Origin: Colwellia sp. 1_MG-2023
GTDB taxonomy: Bacteria > Pseudomonadota > Gammaproteobacteria > Enterobacterales > Alteromonadaceae
DNA: 64,000 bases
NCBI RefSeq assembly: GCF_030546755.1
Contig: NZ_JAUOPE010000001.1
Coordinates: forward strand, 248,001 to 312,000
Reading direction: 5' to 3'
In this document: positions 55,287 to 63,948 of the stretch, piece by piece
Layout of the letters: every line of letters starts with the position of its first letter
Numbering within the stretch: position 1 is the stretch's first letter
Translations under genes and position numbers: made by a program
The notes under the pieces: generated by a model
The model's input: only the letters and a program-made list of their open reading frames with translations
The model's database searches: none
What the model was told of the DNA's origin: nothing

Positions 55287-57385
55287 TATTTGCTCTCCGT
55301 GAAAATGAAATCATGATCACTTAACACATCCCAGCGTTCTCTATATTGTTGAGGAGCTATTTTTAAGAATTCAATCCAATGCGATAAAGCTTCTTCAAAA
55401 AATGGCATTATCGTTTTTTCGTCACCAAAATTAAACAACACACTTAAAAGTACCGAGTTTATATACAATGTCTCACCTTCTAAAATTAAATATAGATGAA
55501 GGTATTGTTCTTCTTGCTTGAATGAAAACAAATACCGAAGTTGAGTCATAATATTTTTTAGAGCATCTGAGCGATTATTCATTGGAGCTTCTAAAATCTC
55601 AATCATAGTGGCACATATTTTATCGAACACATCAAAAGCTAATAATGCTTCTAGTGGTAACGGCTCATCCACCTTTTTAAATGAATTACTTTTGATGTAA
55701 TTAATAATTTCAGCTTTTGTATAAGATTGTTTTTCTAAAAAAATATCTGTAGATCTTAACGGTATCGCCCCTTCAACTTTAGCGCCATCACTACAGTTAT
55801 AACACTGTAAGTTTTTACCGGCAAAAGAGCTGATAAGTCTTTCCATTTGCTCTTTTCCTGTGAAAAGAAAAGGCTCTGTTATAACTTTCTTACCAAAATT
55901 TCCGTCAACCTCAAATTCAGCCCCCATCTTTATTGAATCTAATTTAGAGTTCCCTTCTTCGTCGTAATAAAAACTTGATTTAGAGTGATGATGTTCCTCA
56001 TCAACATATCCATTATCAACACCAAACAAGTAGATATCAGAAAACCCTAAATGAGAGAAAAAGCTCAACGCTGTGTTCCCTACTAATGGATTTGAAAAGC
56101 CAATTGTTGGCGATAGTTTTTTAGTTTGTAAATAATAACCTAATTGATACAACACAGTACCAGGCTCGCTACCCTTTAATGCAATACCACTCCAGCCAAA
56201 TAAGTCGAGTACGTCTGGGTACATTACATTTAGTACAAGTAAATTAATATTTTGCCTTTGCTCTTCCGTAATAACTGCCTCAAGTAAATCATAAGTTTCT
56301 TTAGTCCGCTCTAAAGCGACATGAAAATCAGGGCAAATACCATGGGATAATAAGGCAGTACTTGCCGAGTTACAGGCAACAATTATCACTTTTTCTTTAT
56401 ATTGTTTTATAAATTCAATGTCATTATCAAGAGATGGTCCATTCGCAACAATGAAAACTGGATATTGCTCAACAAACTTAGGAAGTGTGTCTTCAAAATT
56501 TAATAGATTAGGATTTTTCTTCGCGACACCAATCGAGTGAGCGACGCTCATCAATGCGTCGTCAAAAAATCCCCATCCCATGAAGAATTGATGGAAATTA
56601 TTTTTAATTTTGGTGACAAGATTAAAAATAGATTGAGATTTATAATGCAAATAAAAAAATGAATTACTAATACTAAAAGCGCCGATACTTTTTGCTCGTT
56701 GATATAAGGTTTGATACATATCTTCTTCAGAGTCACCTATACCAAGATACAAATAGGATCCATCCTCATCAACTTTTTTTAAATAACCCTTCCAATCAAA
56801 GCAAAACAAACTAGCAAAAAAATAATCTTCGTTTGGCTCAAAAATAGTAATATAACTTGCTTTAGTTTCTTCGATAAGTGGCATCAGGTGATACCCCAAA
56901 CCAATACCAAATATCACTTTACTTGGTATAGCTTTACAGACTAATACATTATCCTCTAACGTATTTTTCGCTTTATTGTATGAAGCACCAACTTGATTCA
57001 TTAACCTGACATGTAAGAAATCGGCCGTATCTTCAATAAACTCAACGGAAGAAAAATCTACCCGACTAAGTTCTGGCGCGGCAAGTGTTTCTTTAACCTG
57101 TTGTTTTACTTGTTCTATAGGGGTATTTGAATACATAGGAACTTTAGTATCATAATCTATGATATTACCCGTACCATCAGGGTTTACTTCAAGCTGAAAA
57201 TTTTCTTGTGGAGAATAAGAAACAAAACGTTGATAGATATCAGGAAAATATTTTTCAAATGCACGAATATTTTGCTCAAAACGTTTATTTGCTTGCTCAC
57301 TAAATACTTCTTCTAACGCTAATTTTTCTTGAAGTTGTTCTAGTTTATTTTCTACGTCACGGAAATTTTTTTCTAATGAGTCCAC
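55286..57385 (-). CDS. maf: Maf-type flagellin glycosyltransferase (motility accessory factor, DUF115)
   Basis: Maf proteins transfer pseudaminic or related acids from CMP onto Ser/Thr of flagellin. The 699 residues include an N-terminal MAF domain and the DUF115 core: VKQQVKETLAAPE, KVIFGIGLGYHLMPLIE, YPVFIVANGPSLDNDIEFI (near residue 308), KVIIVACNSASTALLSHGICPDFHVALE, and GNTALSFFSHLGFSDIYLFGVDNGY. The start is GTG 57385 with AGGTG upstream; a nearby ATG is out of frame. A strong sigma-54 element precedes it, tying it to the flagellar hierarchy. Confidence 0.93.
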   Translation of the reverse strand: MDSLEKNFRDVENKLEQLQEKLALEEVFSEQANKRFEQNIRAFEKYFPDIYQRFVSYSPQENFQLEVNPDGTGNIIDYDTKVPMYSNTPIEQVKQQVKETLAAPELSRVDFSSVEFIEDTADFLHVRLMNQVGASYNKAKNTLEDNVLVCKAIPSKVIFGIGLGYHLMPLIEETKASYITIFEPNEDYFFASLFCFDWKGYLKKVDEDGSYLYLGIGDSEEDMYQTLYQRAKSIGAFSISNSFFYLHYKSQSIFNLVTKIKNNFHQFFMGWGFFDDALMSVAHSIGVAKKNPNLLNFEDTLPKFVEQYPVFIVANGPSLDNDIEFIKQYKEKVIIVACNSASTALLSHGICPDFHVALERTKETYDLLEAVITEEQRQNINLLVLNVMYPDVLDLFGWSGIALKGSEPGTVLYQLGYYLQTKKLSPTIGFSNPLVGNTALSFFSHLGFSDIYLFGVDNGYVDEEHHHSKSSFYYDEEGNSKLDSIKMGAEFEVDGNFGKKVITEPFLFTGKEQMERLISSFAGKNLQCYNCSDGAKVEGAIPLRSTDIFLEKQSYTKAEIINYIKSNSFKKVDEPLPLEALLAFDVFDKICATMIEILEAPMNNRSDALKNIMTQLRYLFSFKQEEQYLHLYLILEGETLYINSVLLSVLFNFGDEKTIMPFFEEALSHWIEFLKIAPQQYRERWDVLSDHDFIFTESK

Positions 57386-57474
57386 ATAGCACCTAATATT
57401 TCTATAATGATGATTTACTTATATTAACACCACTTCAGCAGCAATATAATAAAGCATTGAAAGTAATGATTTAA

Positions 57475-57490
57475 AGCAATAGTCAAGCCA
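57475..57490 (-). promoter_or_regulatory. Sigma-54 promoter element for the maf operon
   Basis: Minus-strand TGGCTTGACTATTGCT keeps TGGC at -24, exact N5 spacing and a perfect TTGCT at -12. It predicts a start about 79 nt before the maf GTG. It implies flagellar-stage control of maf and the five genes behind it. Confidence 0.7.
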
Positions 57491-57581
57491 AGCTTATGAA
57501 CATTCGAATTAAAAATTGAGTAATTAAAATATAAAAAGAGGGAAATTTAACTATAAAGCTAATTTAAGTTTGGGGTTATAA

Positions 57582-57902
57582 TTATGCACCGTATGCTTTT
57601 TTCATTTTATTAGCGGCTTTTATCGAAGATAACTCATCCACAACTTTCTTAGAGTTATTTGTAAGGATTTTAATTTCATTTTGAAAAAATTCATCGGCTT
57701 CTAATAAAACAGTTCTAAGTGATAAGTTTTCACTACTAGGCAATAAGAACAAGTTTTTATCAAAATTATCATGAGCAAAAATAGCTTTAATCGCTTGTTC
57801 TAATCGCTTCACCGTATCTTGTGCTTGTTCATATTCTTCTTGTGCTATTTGAACCTTCGCCTTAGACAATAAATCAGAAATCAACTCAATATTAGCCAAC
57901 AT
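57582..57902 (-). CDS. FliT-like small helical protein after fliS
   Basis: A 106-residue, wholly helical, charged protein in the slot where fliT or the Vibrio flaI gene lies next to fliD and fliS. Sequence similarity to enteric FliT is not visible by eye, so the name is positional. The frame opens upstream at 57980, but that would bury 89 nt in fliS. I choose ATG 57902, which overlaps the fliS end by 11 nt and gives MLANIELISDLLSKAKVQI. It is probably an export chaperone for FliD or a regulator. Confidence 0.7.
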   Translation of the reverse strand: MLANIELISDLLSKAKVQIAQEEYEQAQDTVKRLEQAIKAIFAHDNFDKNLFLLPSSENLSLRTVLLEADEFFQNEIKILTNNSKKVVDELSSIKAANKMKKAYGA

Positions 57903-58317
57903 TAGCAGTTGCAGCTCTTTGTTGTTCAGCCTCTTGGCGAGCTTGCATTGGAATTTCATCCCATGCTGATTTAATTTCACGAAACAAAGACGCTACCTCA
58001 TCTATCGCTTCAGTATCTTTCGCCAAACTTGCATCCGCTAAACGCTCTGTCATATATTCGTAAAGTGAATTTAAATTATCAGACACTTCACCACCAATAT
58101 TAAAATCGAGACATGATCTAAGTGCAATAATAATTGAGCTAGCTTTTGAAATAGAACGTCCTTTTTGCTCATAGTCGCCCCGATCTAAGCTTCCTTTAGC
58201 AAGTGCTAAACTATCCATGACACCAGCCATCAACATTTGTATAATTTGATAGGGTTCAGCTTCGGTCAATTGAGTCTTAGTTGCTTCTTTTTGATAATGC
58301 TTTAGTTTTACATTCAT
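57892..58317 (-). CDS. fliS: FliS, flagellin export chaperone
   Basis: FliS binds the flagellin C-terminus in the cytosol and brings it to FlhA. The 141-residue helical protein shows the family pattern: N-terminal YQKEATKTQLTEAEPYQIIQMLMAGVMDSLALAKG, then SISKASSIIIALRSCLDFNIGGEVSDNLNSLYEYMTERL, and a C-terminal SLFREIKSAWDEI. It lies 36 bp after fliD. Confidence 0.94.
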   Translation of the reverse strand: MNVKLKHYQKEATKTQLTEAEPYQIIQMLMAGVMDSLALAKGSLDRGDYEQKGRSISKASSIIIALRSCLDFNIGGEVSDNLNSLYEYMTERLADASLAKDTEAIDEVASLFREIKSAWDEIPMQARQEAEQQRAATANVG

Positions 58318-58353
58318 AATTAACCTCTATTTCGTATCTCTTATCAATCTACT

Positions 58354-59751
58354 TTAACTTTCTCTGGTAAATCCAGGTAAGTTAGCTAACTGGCTAGTCA
58401 AAAAGCTTCCGTTACTTTGCATCTGTGCAATAAGGACATCAAGACTTGAATATTTCTTTCTTAGTGTAATTTCAAGTTGTTCCATCCGGTAATCGTGATT
58501 ACTTCTATCATTTTCTAATTGCTTTAATTCAGCATTAAGTGAGTTTTCACGAAAAATTAACGCACCATCACTTTCAAGATAGTTATCAAGCAAATCAGAA
58601 AATACAGTCGCTATTCCGTCAGGTGCCGTAAAAATAGTTCCTACATCATCATAAGATTCAGTAAGGGCATCATTTAAACTTCTCACTAAAGAGTCCTTTT
58701 CTAAATCTCCCTTTTTGCTTAACCCTAATCCGATATCATAAAGCGTTTCGAAACCGCCAGCTCCTGTTACCATACTAGATAAAGTATTCACTAATTGAGA
58801 CTTTAAACTACGCATAGAACTATCACCGCTTAATGCCCCACCAACTTTGGTATGGTATTCAATGGTATCAATCACATTATTAAATTTTTCAATAAACTCA
58901 TTAATGTTACTCTCAACAGTTTCTTTATCTACATCTATCACTAATCCTGCTTTTTCGTTGTTTTCACTTTCTTTCAAAGCGGTAATAGTTATATCTTGAA
59001 TAGCATCAGTAAACTTATTGGTAGCACTTGAGATTGAAATTCCATCGACTTCAATGACTGCATCTTGCGCCATGTCATCTAAAGCAATTTTTAAGCCACC
59101 TTGTGAAACGCCATCATTAGCTAACGTTGAAACATTATCTAGCTCTGCCGTATCGTTGGTAATAACCAGATCATTACCATTGCCAGTTTCGTCAGAAGTT
59201 AATACTAACTTAGATGATGTACCATCGTTAATAATGTTTGCAGTAACCCCAAAGTTGTCATCAGAATCATTTATCGCAACTCTCAACTCTTCTAGAGTCG
59301 CACCAGCAGCTAAATTAAGAGAAAAACTTTTAGCTCCTGCTGTAAATGTCAAATTTCCACCAGATGCTGTCACTTCATCTGTTGGAGAAGTAAAAAGATT
59401 ATCGTCCATTACTGCACGACTGCCTTGGGCTAAATCGATAACTTCAACATTGAATGAAGCTGAAGTTGATTCTGAAGTCGTAGTGACCGAGATTAAATCG
59501 CCACTACTCGGTTGAGTTAAAGTAGCCGTACGTTTGTTAAAGTTCTCTATATCAGCTAGTTTTTCCATGATATCATCAAGGCTAGAAAGTGAGGACTTTA
59601 TTGCACCGACACTAGATAAGTTGACACTTAGCTCTGATTCTTTTTGAGTAAATTTTTGTAATTTAGGTAGGTTTTCAGCGTCAACTGTCGCTGAAATAAT
59701 TGATTCTAAATCTAACCCAGAGCCTACGCCTGCGGATGTAATTAATGCCAT
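58354..59751 (-). CDS. fliD: FliD, flagellar filament cap protein
   Basis: FliD forms the pentameric cap that guides flagellin polymerisation. The N-terminal domain is clear (ITSAGVGSGLDLESIISATVDAENLPKL), as are FNKRTATLTQPSSGDLISVTTT, flagellin-hook IN motif-like repeats in the middle, and the C-terminal helices (RLDVLIAQMQSNGSFLTSQLANLPG-like end). Length 465 is typical. It lies between flaG and fliS. Confidence 0.95.
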   Translation of the reverse strand: MALITSAGVGSGLDLESIISATVDAENLPKLQKFTQKESELSVNLSSVGAIKSSLSSLDDIMEKLADIENFNKRTATLTQPSSGDLISVTTTSESTSASFNVEVIDLAQGSRAVMDDNLFTSPTDEVTASGGNLTFTAGAKSFSLNLAAGATLEELRVAINDSDDNFGVTANIINDGTSSKLVLTSDETGNGNDLVITNDTAELDNVSTLANDGVSQGGLKIALDDMAQDAVIEVDGISISSATNKFTDAIQDITITALKESENNEKAGLVIDVDKETVESNINEFIEKFNNVIDTIEYHTKVGGALSGDSSMRSLKSQLVNTLSSMVTGAGGFETLYDIGLGLSKKGDLEKDSLVRSLNDALTESYDDVGTIFTAPDGIATVFSDLLDNYLESDGALIFRENSLNAELKQLENDRSNHDYRMEQLEITLRKKYSSLDVLIAQMQSNGSFLTSQLANLPGFTRES

Positions 59752-59828
59752 AATTAACCTACCTCAAATACTTACTACACTTTAAGATAATACGCATTAT
59801 AACTAAAAATTAATTATCGATTATCTTT

Positions 59829-60296
59829 CTAAACTTCAGACTTAAATAAAGCGCCAGTCTTAGTTATGCTATCGGCCATATCATTCAAAGCTTGAGTTAT
59901 TTTACGAAGATTCTTAGGGGGAATTTCCCTAATGACCTCTTCCGTATTTCTATCAACTACTTTAACAATTGGAGGATCAGCAATATCATCAAACTCAAAA
60001 ATTAAATTAGTATTTTTCAATGGAATCAATTGGTTAATCACTTCTAATGATTCTTCAATCTCTTCTTTAGCTTGAACTGACTCCTCTTTCTGAGCCGTTA
60101 ATTCAGCCTTTTCTTTTAATTGCCTCTCAACTAATTTTTCAGCTTGACTAGCAATAGACTGATCTGGTGTTGTTTCTACATCAATATTTTCTACTGAATT
60201 ATTTAATGACACCTTCTGATCAGAAACAGCATCAACGCTTTTCATACTTGTAACAGTAATACTAGCATGATCTATAGGTACTTGTTCTACAGACAT
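59829..60296 (-). CDS. flaG: FlaG family protein
   Basis: FlaG is a small flagellar protein between flagellin and fliD; it affects filament length in some species. The 155-residue protein has a Glu/Lys/Gln-rich N-terminal stretch and the conserved C-terminal FlaG domain (NLIFEFDDIADPPIVKVVDRNTEEVIREIPPKNLRKITQALNDMADSITKTGALFKSEV). Its own sigma-54 element lies 30 bp upstream, so it is transcribed separately from the flagellin before it. Confidence 0.92.
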   Translation of the reverse strand: MSVEQVPIDHASITVTSMKSVDAVSDQKVSLNNSVENIDVETTPDQSIASQAEKLVERQLKEKAELTAQKEESVQAKEEIEESLEVINQLIPLKNTNLIFEFDDIADPPIVKVVDRNTEEVIREIPPKNLRKITQALNDMADSITKTGALFKSEV

Positions 60297-60325
60297 AATA
60301 CCACCTACCTTTACATTTTTAACCT

Positions 60326-60341
60326 AGCAAATTTCAAGCCA
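60326..60341 (-). promoter_or_regulatory. Sigma-54 promoter element for flaG-fliD-fliS
   Basis: Minus-strand TGGCTTGAAATTTGCT has TGGC at -24 and a perfect TTGCT at -12. It lies just after the flagellin terminator and predicts a start about 20 nt before the flaG ATG, which has AGGTGG as its ribosome binding site. Confidence 0.7.
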
Positions 60342-60352
60342 TTTACTAAATA

Positions 60353-60388
60353 AACAAAAACTTGGGAAGTTAAAAAACTGTCCCAAGT
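60353..60388 (-). terminator. Rho-independent terminator after flagellin 1
   Basis: On the minus strand ACTTGGGA pairs with TCCCAAGT over a T-rich loop and is followed by TTTTTGTTT. It begins 26 bp after the flagellin stop. This is the clearest intrinsic terminator in the window. Confidence 0.85.
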
Positions 60389-60413
60389 AATAATTATAGA
60401 CATTAACTCATGA

Positions 60414-61376
60414 CTAGCCTAATAAAGATAAAGCCATTTGTGGTCTTTGGTTAGCTTGACTTAACACTGAAGTACTTGCTTGCTGTAAAATTTGACTACG
60501 TGTTAAAGCAGCTGTTTCAGCAGCAAAATCAGCATCTTTAATACGTGATTTAGCAGCAGATAAATTCTCAGCAATGTTTGATTGGTTTCGAATAGTTGAT
60601 TGGAACCTGTTTTGAACCGCACCTAATTCTGCACGTTTCTTATCAACAACCGCAATTAATGAATCCATACCAGCCATAACGACTTGAGCATTAGTTTGCG
60701 ATGAAACCGTAATTGCAGTAGCAATATATGTATTAGCGAAAGTTTCAGTAATAGCCGCATCATCGATGGTAGAAACACCAGCTGCTAAGGTTGATAATTG
60801 ATCACCAGTTACCATACTTGCAACACTAGCGATACCTGATAAAGTGAAACCATCATTAGTAGACATAGTGCCGTTAACGGTTCCGCCAACATCTTTCATA
60901 CTGAAACTAATAGTTTGTACTGCATCGGCACCTACTTGGAAGCTAGCATCATAACTACCATCCAATAAGTTTTGACCACCAAACGTAGTATCTGATGCTA
61001 CACGATTCACTTCTGACATTAACGAGCGTATTTCTTCTTGAAGCGCAAGTCTATCTTCATCCGTATTCGAACCGTTTGATGCTTGTTGCGCCAAAGTTCT
61101 GACACGTTGGAACATAGATGTCATTTCATCCATGGCGCCTTCAGCTGTTTGAGCTAAAGAAATACCGTCATTAGCATTTCGGTTACCTTGATTTAAGCCA
61201 TTTATTTGTGAGCTTAGACGATTTGAAATTTGCATACCCGCAGCATCATCTTTTGCGCTGTTAATGCGCAAACCCGATGATAAACGTTGGAATGATTGAT
61301 CTAATGCACTGCCAGTATTATTTAGTTGACGTTGTGCATTCATCGAACTGACATTAGTGTTTACATATAAAGCCAT
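60414..61376 (-). CDS. Flagellin 1
   Basis: A 320-residue flagellin with conserved D0/D1 ends (MALYVNTNVSSMNAQRQL ... QILQQASTSVLSQANQRPQ) and a short variable centre (about 170-230), so no large D2/D3 lobes. The central region contains several Ser and Thr residues that could be glycosylated by Maf. It has its own sigma-28 promoter (61470-61496) and terminator, so it is a single-gene transcript. It is much closer to flagellin 3 than to flagellin 2. Confidence 0.97.
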   Translation of the reverse strand: MALYVNTNVSSMNAQRQLNNTGSALDQSFQRLSSGLRINSAKDDAAGMQISNRLSSQINGLNQGNRNANDGISLAQTAEGAMDEMTSMFQRVRTLAQQASNGSNTDEDRLALQEEIRSLMSEVNRVASDTTFGGQNLLDGSYDASFQVGADAVQTISFSMKDVGGTVNGTMSTNDGFTLSGIASVASMVTGDQLSTLAAGVSTIDDAAITETFANTYIATAITVSSQTNAQVVMAGMDSLIAVVDKKRAELGAVQNRFQSTIRNQSNIAENLSAAKSRIKDADFAAETAALTRSQILQQASTSVLSQANQRPQMALSLLG

Positions 61377-61469
61377 AGAGCCTCCGCATATTGTAATTTC
61401 TTCTTTTTACTCTGGTACCCCTACCAAAATAGAAAGCTTGGGAACTAATTTTTAAGTTGCCTAGAAACT

Positions 61470-61496
61470 CTATCGACTCAGCTTTAAAAAGCTTTA
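61470..61496 (-). promoter_or_regulatory. Sigma-28 promoter for flagellin 1
   Basis: Minus-strand TAAA, then exactly 15 nt, then GTCGATAG, against the consensus TAAA-N15-GCCGATAA: perfect -35 and six of eight at -10. It lies about 94 bp before the flagellin 1 ATG. FliA at 10340-11059 is the expected factor. Confidence 0.72.
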
Positions 61497-61580
61497 ATTA
61501 TATTTTTGTATTTTCTTGCTAAATTATTAGCTCTCAGAAAAATCCCCTTACATTTCAATACCTAAAACGACTAAATATAT

Positions 61581-61676
61581 TTAATAATTATTTGATATAT
61601 TCGTTAATAGATAGGGATTTATTAACTGGCGTTGTGCATTTAATGAACTAACATTCGTATTCACAAAAAGTCCCAT
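61581..61676 (-). pseudogene. Flagellin 5-prime relic (first ~18 codons)
   Basis: From ATG 61676 the minus strand reads MGLFVNTNVSSLNAQRQL, which matches the first 18 residues of flagellins 1 and 3, then runs off into unrelated INPYLLTNIS and stops at 61581. The rest of the gene is gone. It sits in the 406-bp gap between flagellins 2 and 1. It indicates a lost fourth flagellin copy or a recombination scar between paralogues. Confidence 0.8.
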
Positions 61677-61782
61677 TTAATCCAACCTATTCAACTATTT
61701 TATTATTATTTTTTTTGATTCATGTATTATCGGCAGTAACTTCAAAACCTTAATCAAAGTATTTACATTTTTAAATGTTAAT

Positions 61783-62754
61783 TTAACCTAGCAAACTCAA
61801 TGCAAGCTGTGGTCGTTGATTAGCTTGAGATAAAATTGTACTGCTTGCCTGCTGTAATATTTGAAACTTTGTCAATCTTGCTGTTTCTAAAGCAAAATCT
61901 GCATCACTTATTCTAGATTTTGACGCCGATAAGTTTTCACTCATATTTGATTGATTTCTTATCGTTGATTGAAACCTATTTTGTACCGCACCTAATTCTG
62001 CTCTTTTTTTGTTTACCACAGCAATAAGTGAGTCAACCCCAGCTAATACAAATTGCGCATTCCCTTGCGTTGAAATACTAATTGTACTTGCTCGAAAAAC
62101 CGTGGAAAAATCATCATTAGCACCAATTGCAGCCCCGGATATAGTTGAAACTCCAGCCGCTAAACTCGTTAAACCTTGGCTATTAATCTCACTCGCAATA
62201 CTTGCAATACCTGAAAGGGTAAACCCACCATTTGCCGTAAGGCTATTTACAGCTGCACTCCCCCCTACTGACTTCATGTCAAAAGATATCACTTGTACCG
62301 CATCTGCACCTACTTGAATTGAAGTAGAAAAACTACCATCAAGTATTCTATTTTGTGCAAACGTTGAATCGCTAGCAATACGGTTAACCTCTTCCGATAG
62401 CGCTCTAACTTCTTCTTGAATGGCTAATCGATCTCCATCGGAATTTGAACCATTGGCTGCTTGTGATGCCAAAGTTCTAACCCGTCGAAGCATGGTTGAC
62501 ACTTCCTCCATAGCTCCTTCAATTGATTGCGCTAAAGAAATACCATCATTGGCATTTCGGTTTCCTTGATTTAAACCAAGGATTTGAGATGACAACCGGT
62601 TTACGATCTGCAAACCGGCAGCATCATCAACAGCACTGTTTATCCTAAGCCCCGTTGACAAACGCCTATAACTAACATCCATGTTATTTATAGAGTCTGC
62701 CATATTCCTTTGAGAAAATAGGCTACTTACATTTGTGTTTACATAGAGAGCCAT
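61783..62754 (-). CDS. Flagellin 2 (divergent paralogue)
   Basis: A 323-residue flagellin. The N-terminus MALYVNTNVSSLFSQRNMADSINNMDVSYRRL and the C-terminus FQILQQASSTILSQANQRPQLALSLLG are flagellin-like but clearly diverged from the other two copies, especially in the first 40 residues. Only 25 bp separate it from flagellin 3, with a GGGGGGA ribosome binding site, so the two are probably one transcript. Minor flagellins of this kind often sit at a particular filament position or differ in glycosylation. Confidence 0.96.
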   Translation of the reverse strand: MALYVNTNVSSLFSQRNMADSINNMDVSYRRLSTGLRINSAVDDAAGLQIVNRLSSQILGLNQGNRNANDGISLAQSIEGAMEEVSTMLRRVRTLASQAANGSNSDGDRLAIQEEVRALSEEVNRIASDSTFAQNRILDGSFSTSIQVGADAVQVISFDMKSVGGSAAVNSLTANGGFTLSGIASIASEINSQGLTSLAAGVSTISGAAIGANDDFSTVFRASTISISTQGNAQFVLAGVDSLIAVVNKKRAELGAVQNRFQSTIRNQSNMSENLSASKSRISDADFALETARLTKFQILQQASSTILSQANQRPQLALSLLG

Positions 62755-62779
62755 AACATCCCCCCATTAACCATCAGTG

Positions 62780-63748
62780 TTAACCCAATAAACTCAAAGC
62801 TGCTTGTGGTCTTTGATTCGCTTGACTTAGAATCGTTTGACTTGCTTGTTGCAATATTTGATTACGAGTCAACGAAGCCGTTTCTGCTGCAAAGTCTGCG
62901 TCTTTAATACGTGATTTTGCTGCGGATAGGTTTTCAGCAATATTTGACTGGTTTCGAATGGTTGATTGGAACCTGTTTTGTACCGCACCTAATTCAGCTC
63001 GTTTTTTATCAACAACCGCAATTAGCGAGTCCATACCTGCAAGAATAAATTGAGCGTTTCCTTGTGATGACACACTGATCGCTGTTGCAATAAATTTCCC
63101 AGCGAAATCATCTGTAGCACCAATAGCAGCGCCAGAAATTACCGACACACCTGCAGCTAAAGTCGTAAGTCCTGTGCCTGTAACAGCACTTGCCACACTT
63201 GCAATTCCTGATAATGTGAAACCACCATCTACAGTCATAGTACCGTTAACCGTACCACCAACGTTTTTCATACTAAAACTAATCGTTTGAACAGCATCAG
63301 CACCTACCTGGAAACTCGCATCATACGAACCATCAAGTAAATTTTGGCCACCAAATGTCGTGTCTGAGGCAACACGATTTACTTCTGCCATCAATGAACG
63401 AATTTCTTCTTGGATGGCTAATCTATCTTCATCAGTATTTGAACCGTTAGACGATTGTTGTGCCAACGTTCTGACACGTTGGAACATGGATGTCATTTCA
63501 TCCATTGCACCTTCAGCAGTTTGCGCCAATGAAATACCGTCATTTGCATTACGGTTCCCTTGGTTTAAACCATTTATTTGTGATTGCAAACGGTCTGTTA
63601 TTTGAAGACCTGCTGCATCATCCTTAGCACTATTAATTCTCAAGCCTGAAGACAAGCGTTGAAACGAAGTATCTAATTGACTACCAGTATTTGTTAATTG
63701 ACGTTGTGCATTCAACGAACTTACATTGGTATTTACATATAAAGCCAT
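62780..63748 (-). CDS. Flagellin 3
   Basis: A 322-residue flagellin with intact D0/D1 ends (MALYVNTNVSSLNAQRQL ... QASQTILSQANQRPQAALSLLG) and a short centre. It is closely related to flagellin 1 along its whole length, including the conserved FQVGADAVQTISFSMK segment. A strong AAAAAGGAGG ribosome binding site precedes the ATG. A weak sigma-28-like element lies at 63812-63838. It is the first gene of a two-flagellin transcript. Confidence 0.97.
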   Translation of the reverse strand: MALYVNTNVSSLNAQRQLTNTGSQLDTSFQRLSSGLRINSAKDDAAGLQITDRLQSQINGLNQGNRNANDGISLAQTAEGAMDEMTSMFQRVRTLAQQSSNGSNTDEDRLAIQEEIRSLMAEVNRVASDTTFGGQNLLDGSYDASFQVGADAVQTISFSMKNVGGTVNGTMTVDGGFTLSGIASVASAVTGTGLTTLAAGVSVISGAAIGATDDFAGKFIATAISVSSQGNAQFILAGMDSLIAVVDKKRAELGAVQNRFQSTIRNQSNIAENLSAAKSRIKDADFAAETASLTRNQILQQASQTILSQANQRPQAALSLLG

Positions 63749-63811
63749 GATGGCCTCCTTTTTACTTAAAAAAATGCTTATATAAATAATGTGTCAAAAA
63801 AAGTTGGCACG

Positions 63812-63838
63812 TTATTAGCTTAATTTAAATCAGCTTGC
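63812..63838 (-). promoter_or_regulatory. Weak sigma-28-like element for flagellin 3
   Basis: Minus-strand GCAA, 15 nt, then GCTAATAA, which keeps six of eight -10 bases of GCCGATAA but only half of the -35 TAAA. It lies about 64 bp before the ATG. A different promoter may be used. Confidence 0.3.
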
Positions 63839-63914
63839 TAAACATTAGCTCGCGATTAATGAGTATTTAATTGTTTTGTAGCCTCCGCGCATACCAGTTA
63901 ATTTTCATTAATTT

Positions 63915-63948
63915 GCGCCCTTAAGCATTACCCCATGCCTAAGGGCGC
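63915..63948. repeat. GC-rich inverted repeat upstream of flagellin 3
   Basis: GCGCCCTTA pairs with TAAGGGCGC, then one mismatch, then GCAT with ATGC, around a TACCCC loop. This gives a 13-pair stem in an AT-rich genome. There is no T-run on either strand. It is probably the end signal of a neighbouring gene outside the window or a protected RNA end. I see no gene in 63749-64000. Confidence 0.55.

Noticed and set aside
59018-59515. 165-codon plus-strand open frame inside fliD
   Set aside because: It is antisense to the conserved fliD reading frame and its composition mirrors that gene.
61738-61790. AT-rich inverted repeats after flagellin 2 as a terminator
   Set aside because: The stems are short and made only of A/T pairs around ACATTT/AAATGT, too weak to call.
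63805-63820. Plus-strand TGGCACGTTATTAGCT resembling a sigma-54 promoter
   Set aside because: The -12 block is TAGCT rather than TTGCT, it points away from the flagellin genes, and no gene follows in the remaining bases of the window.
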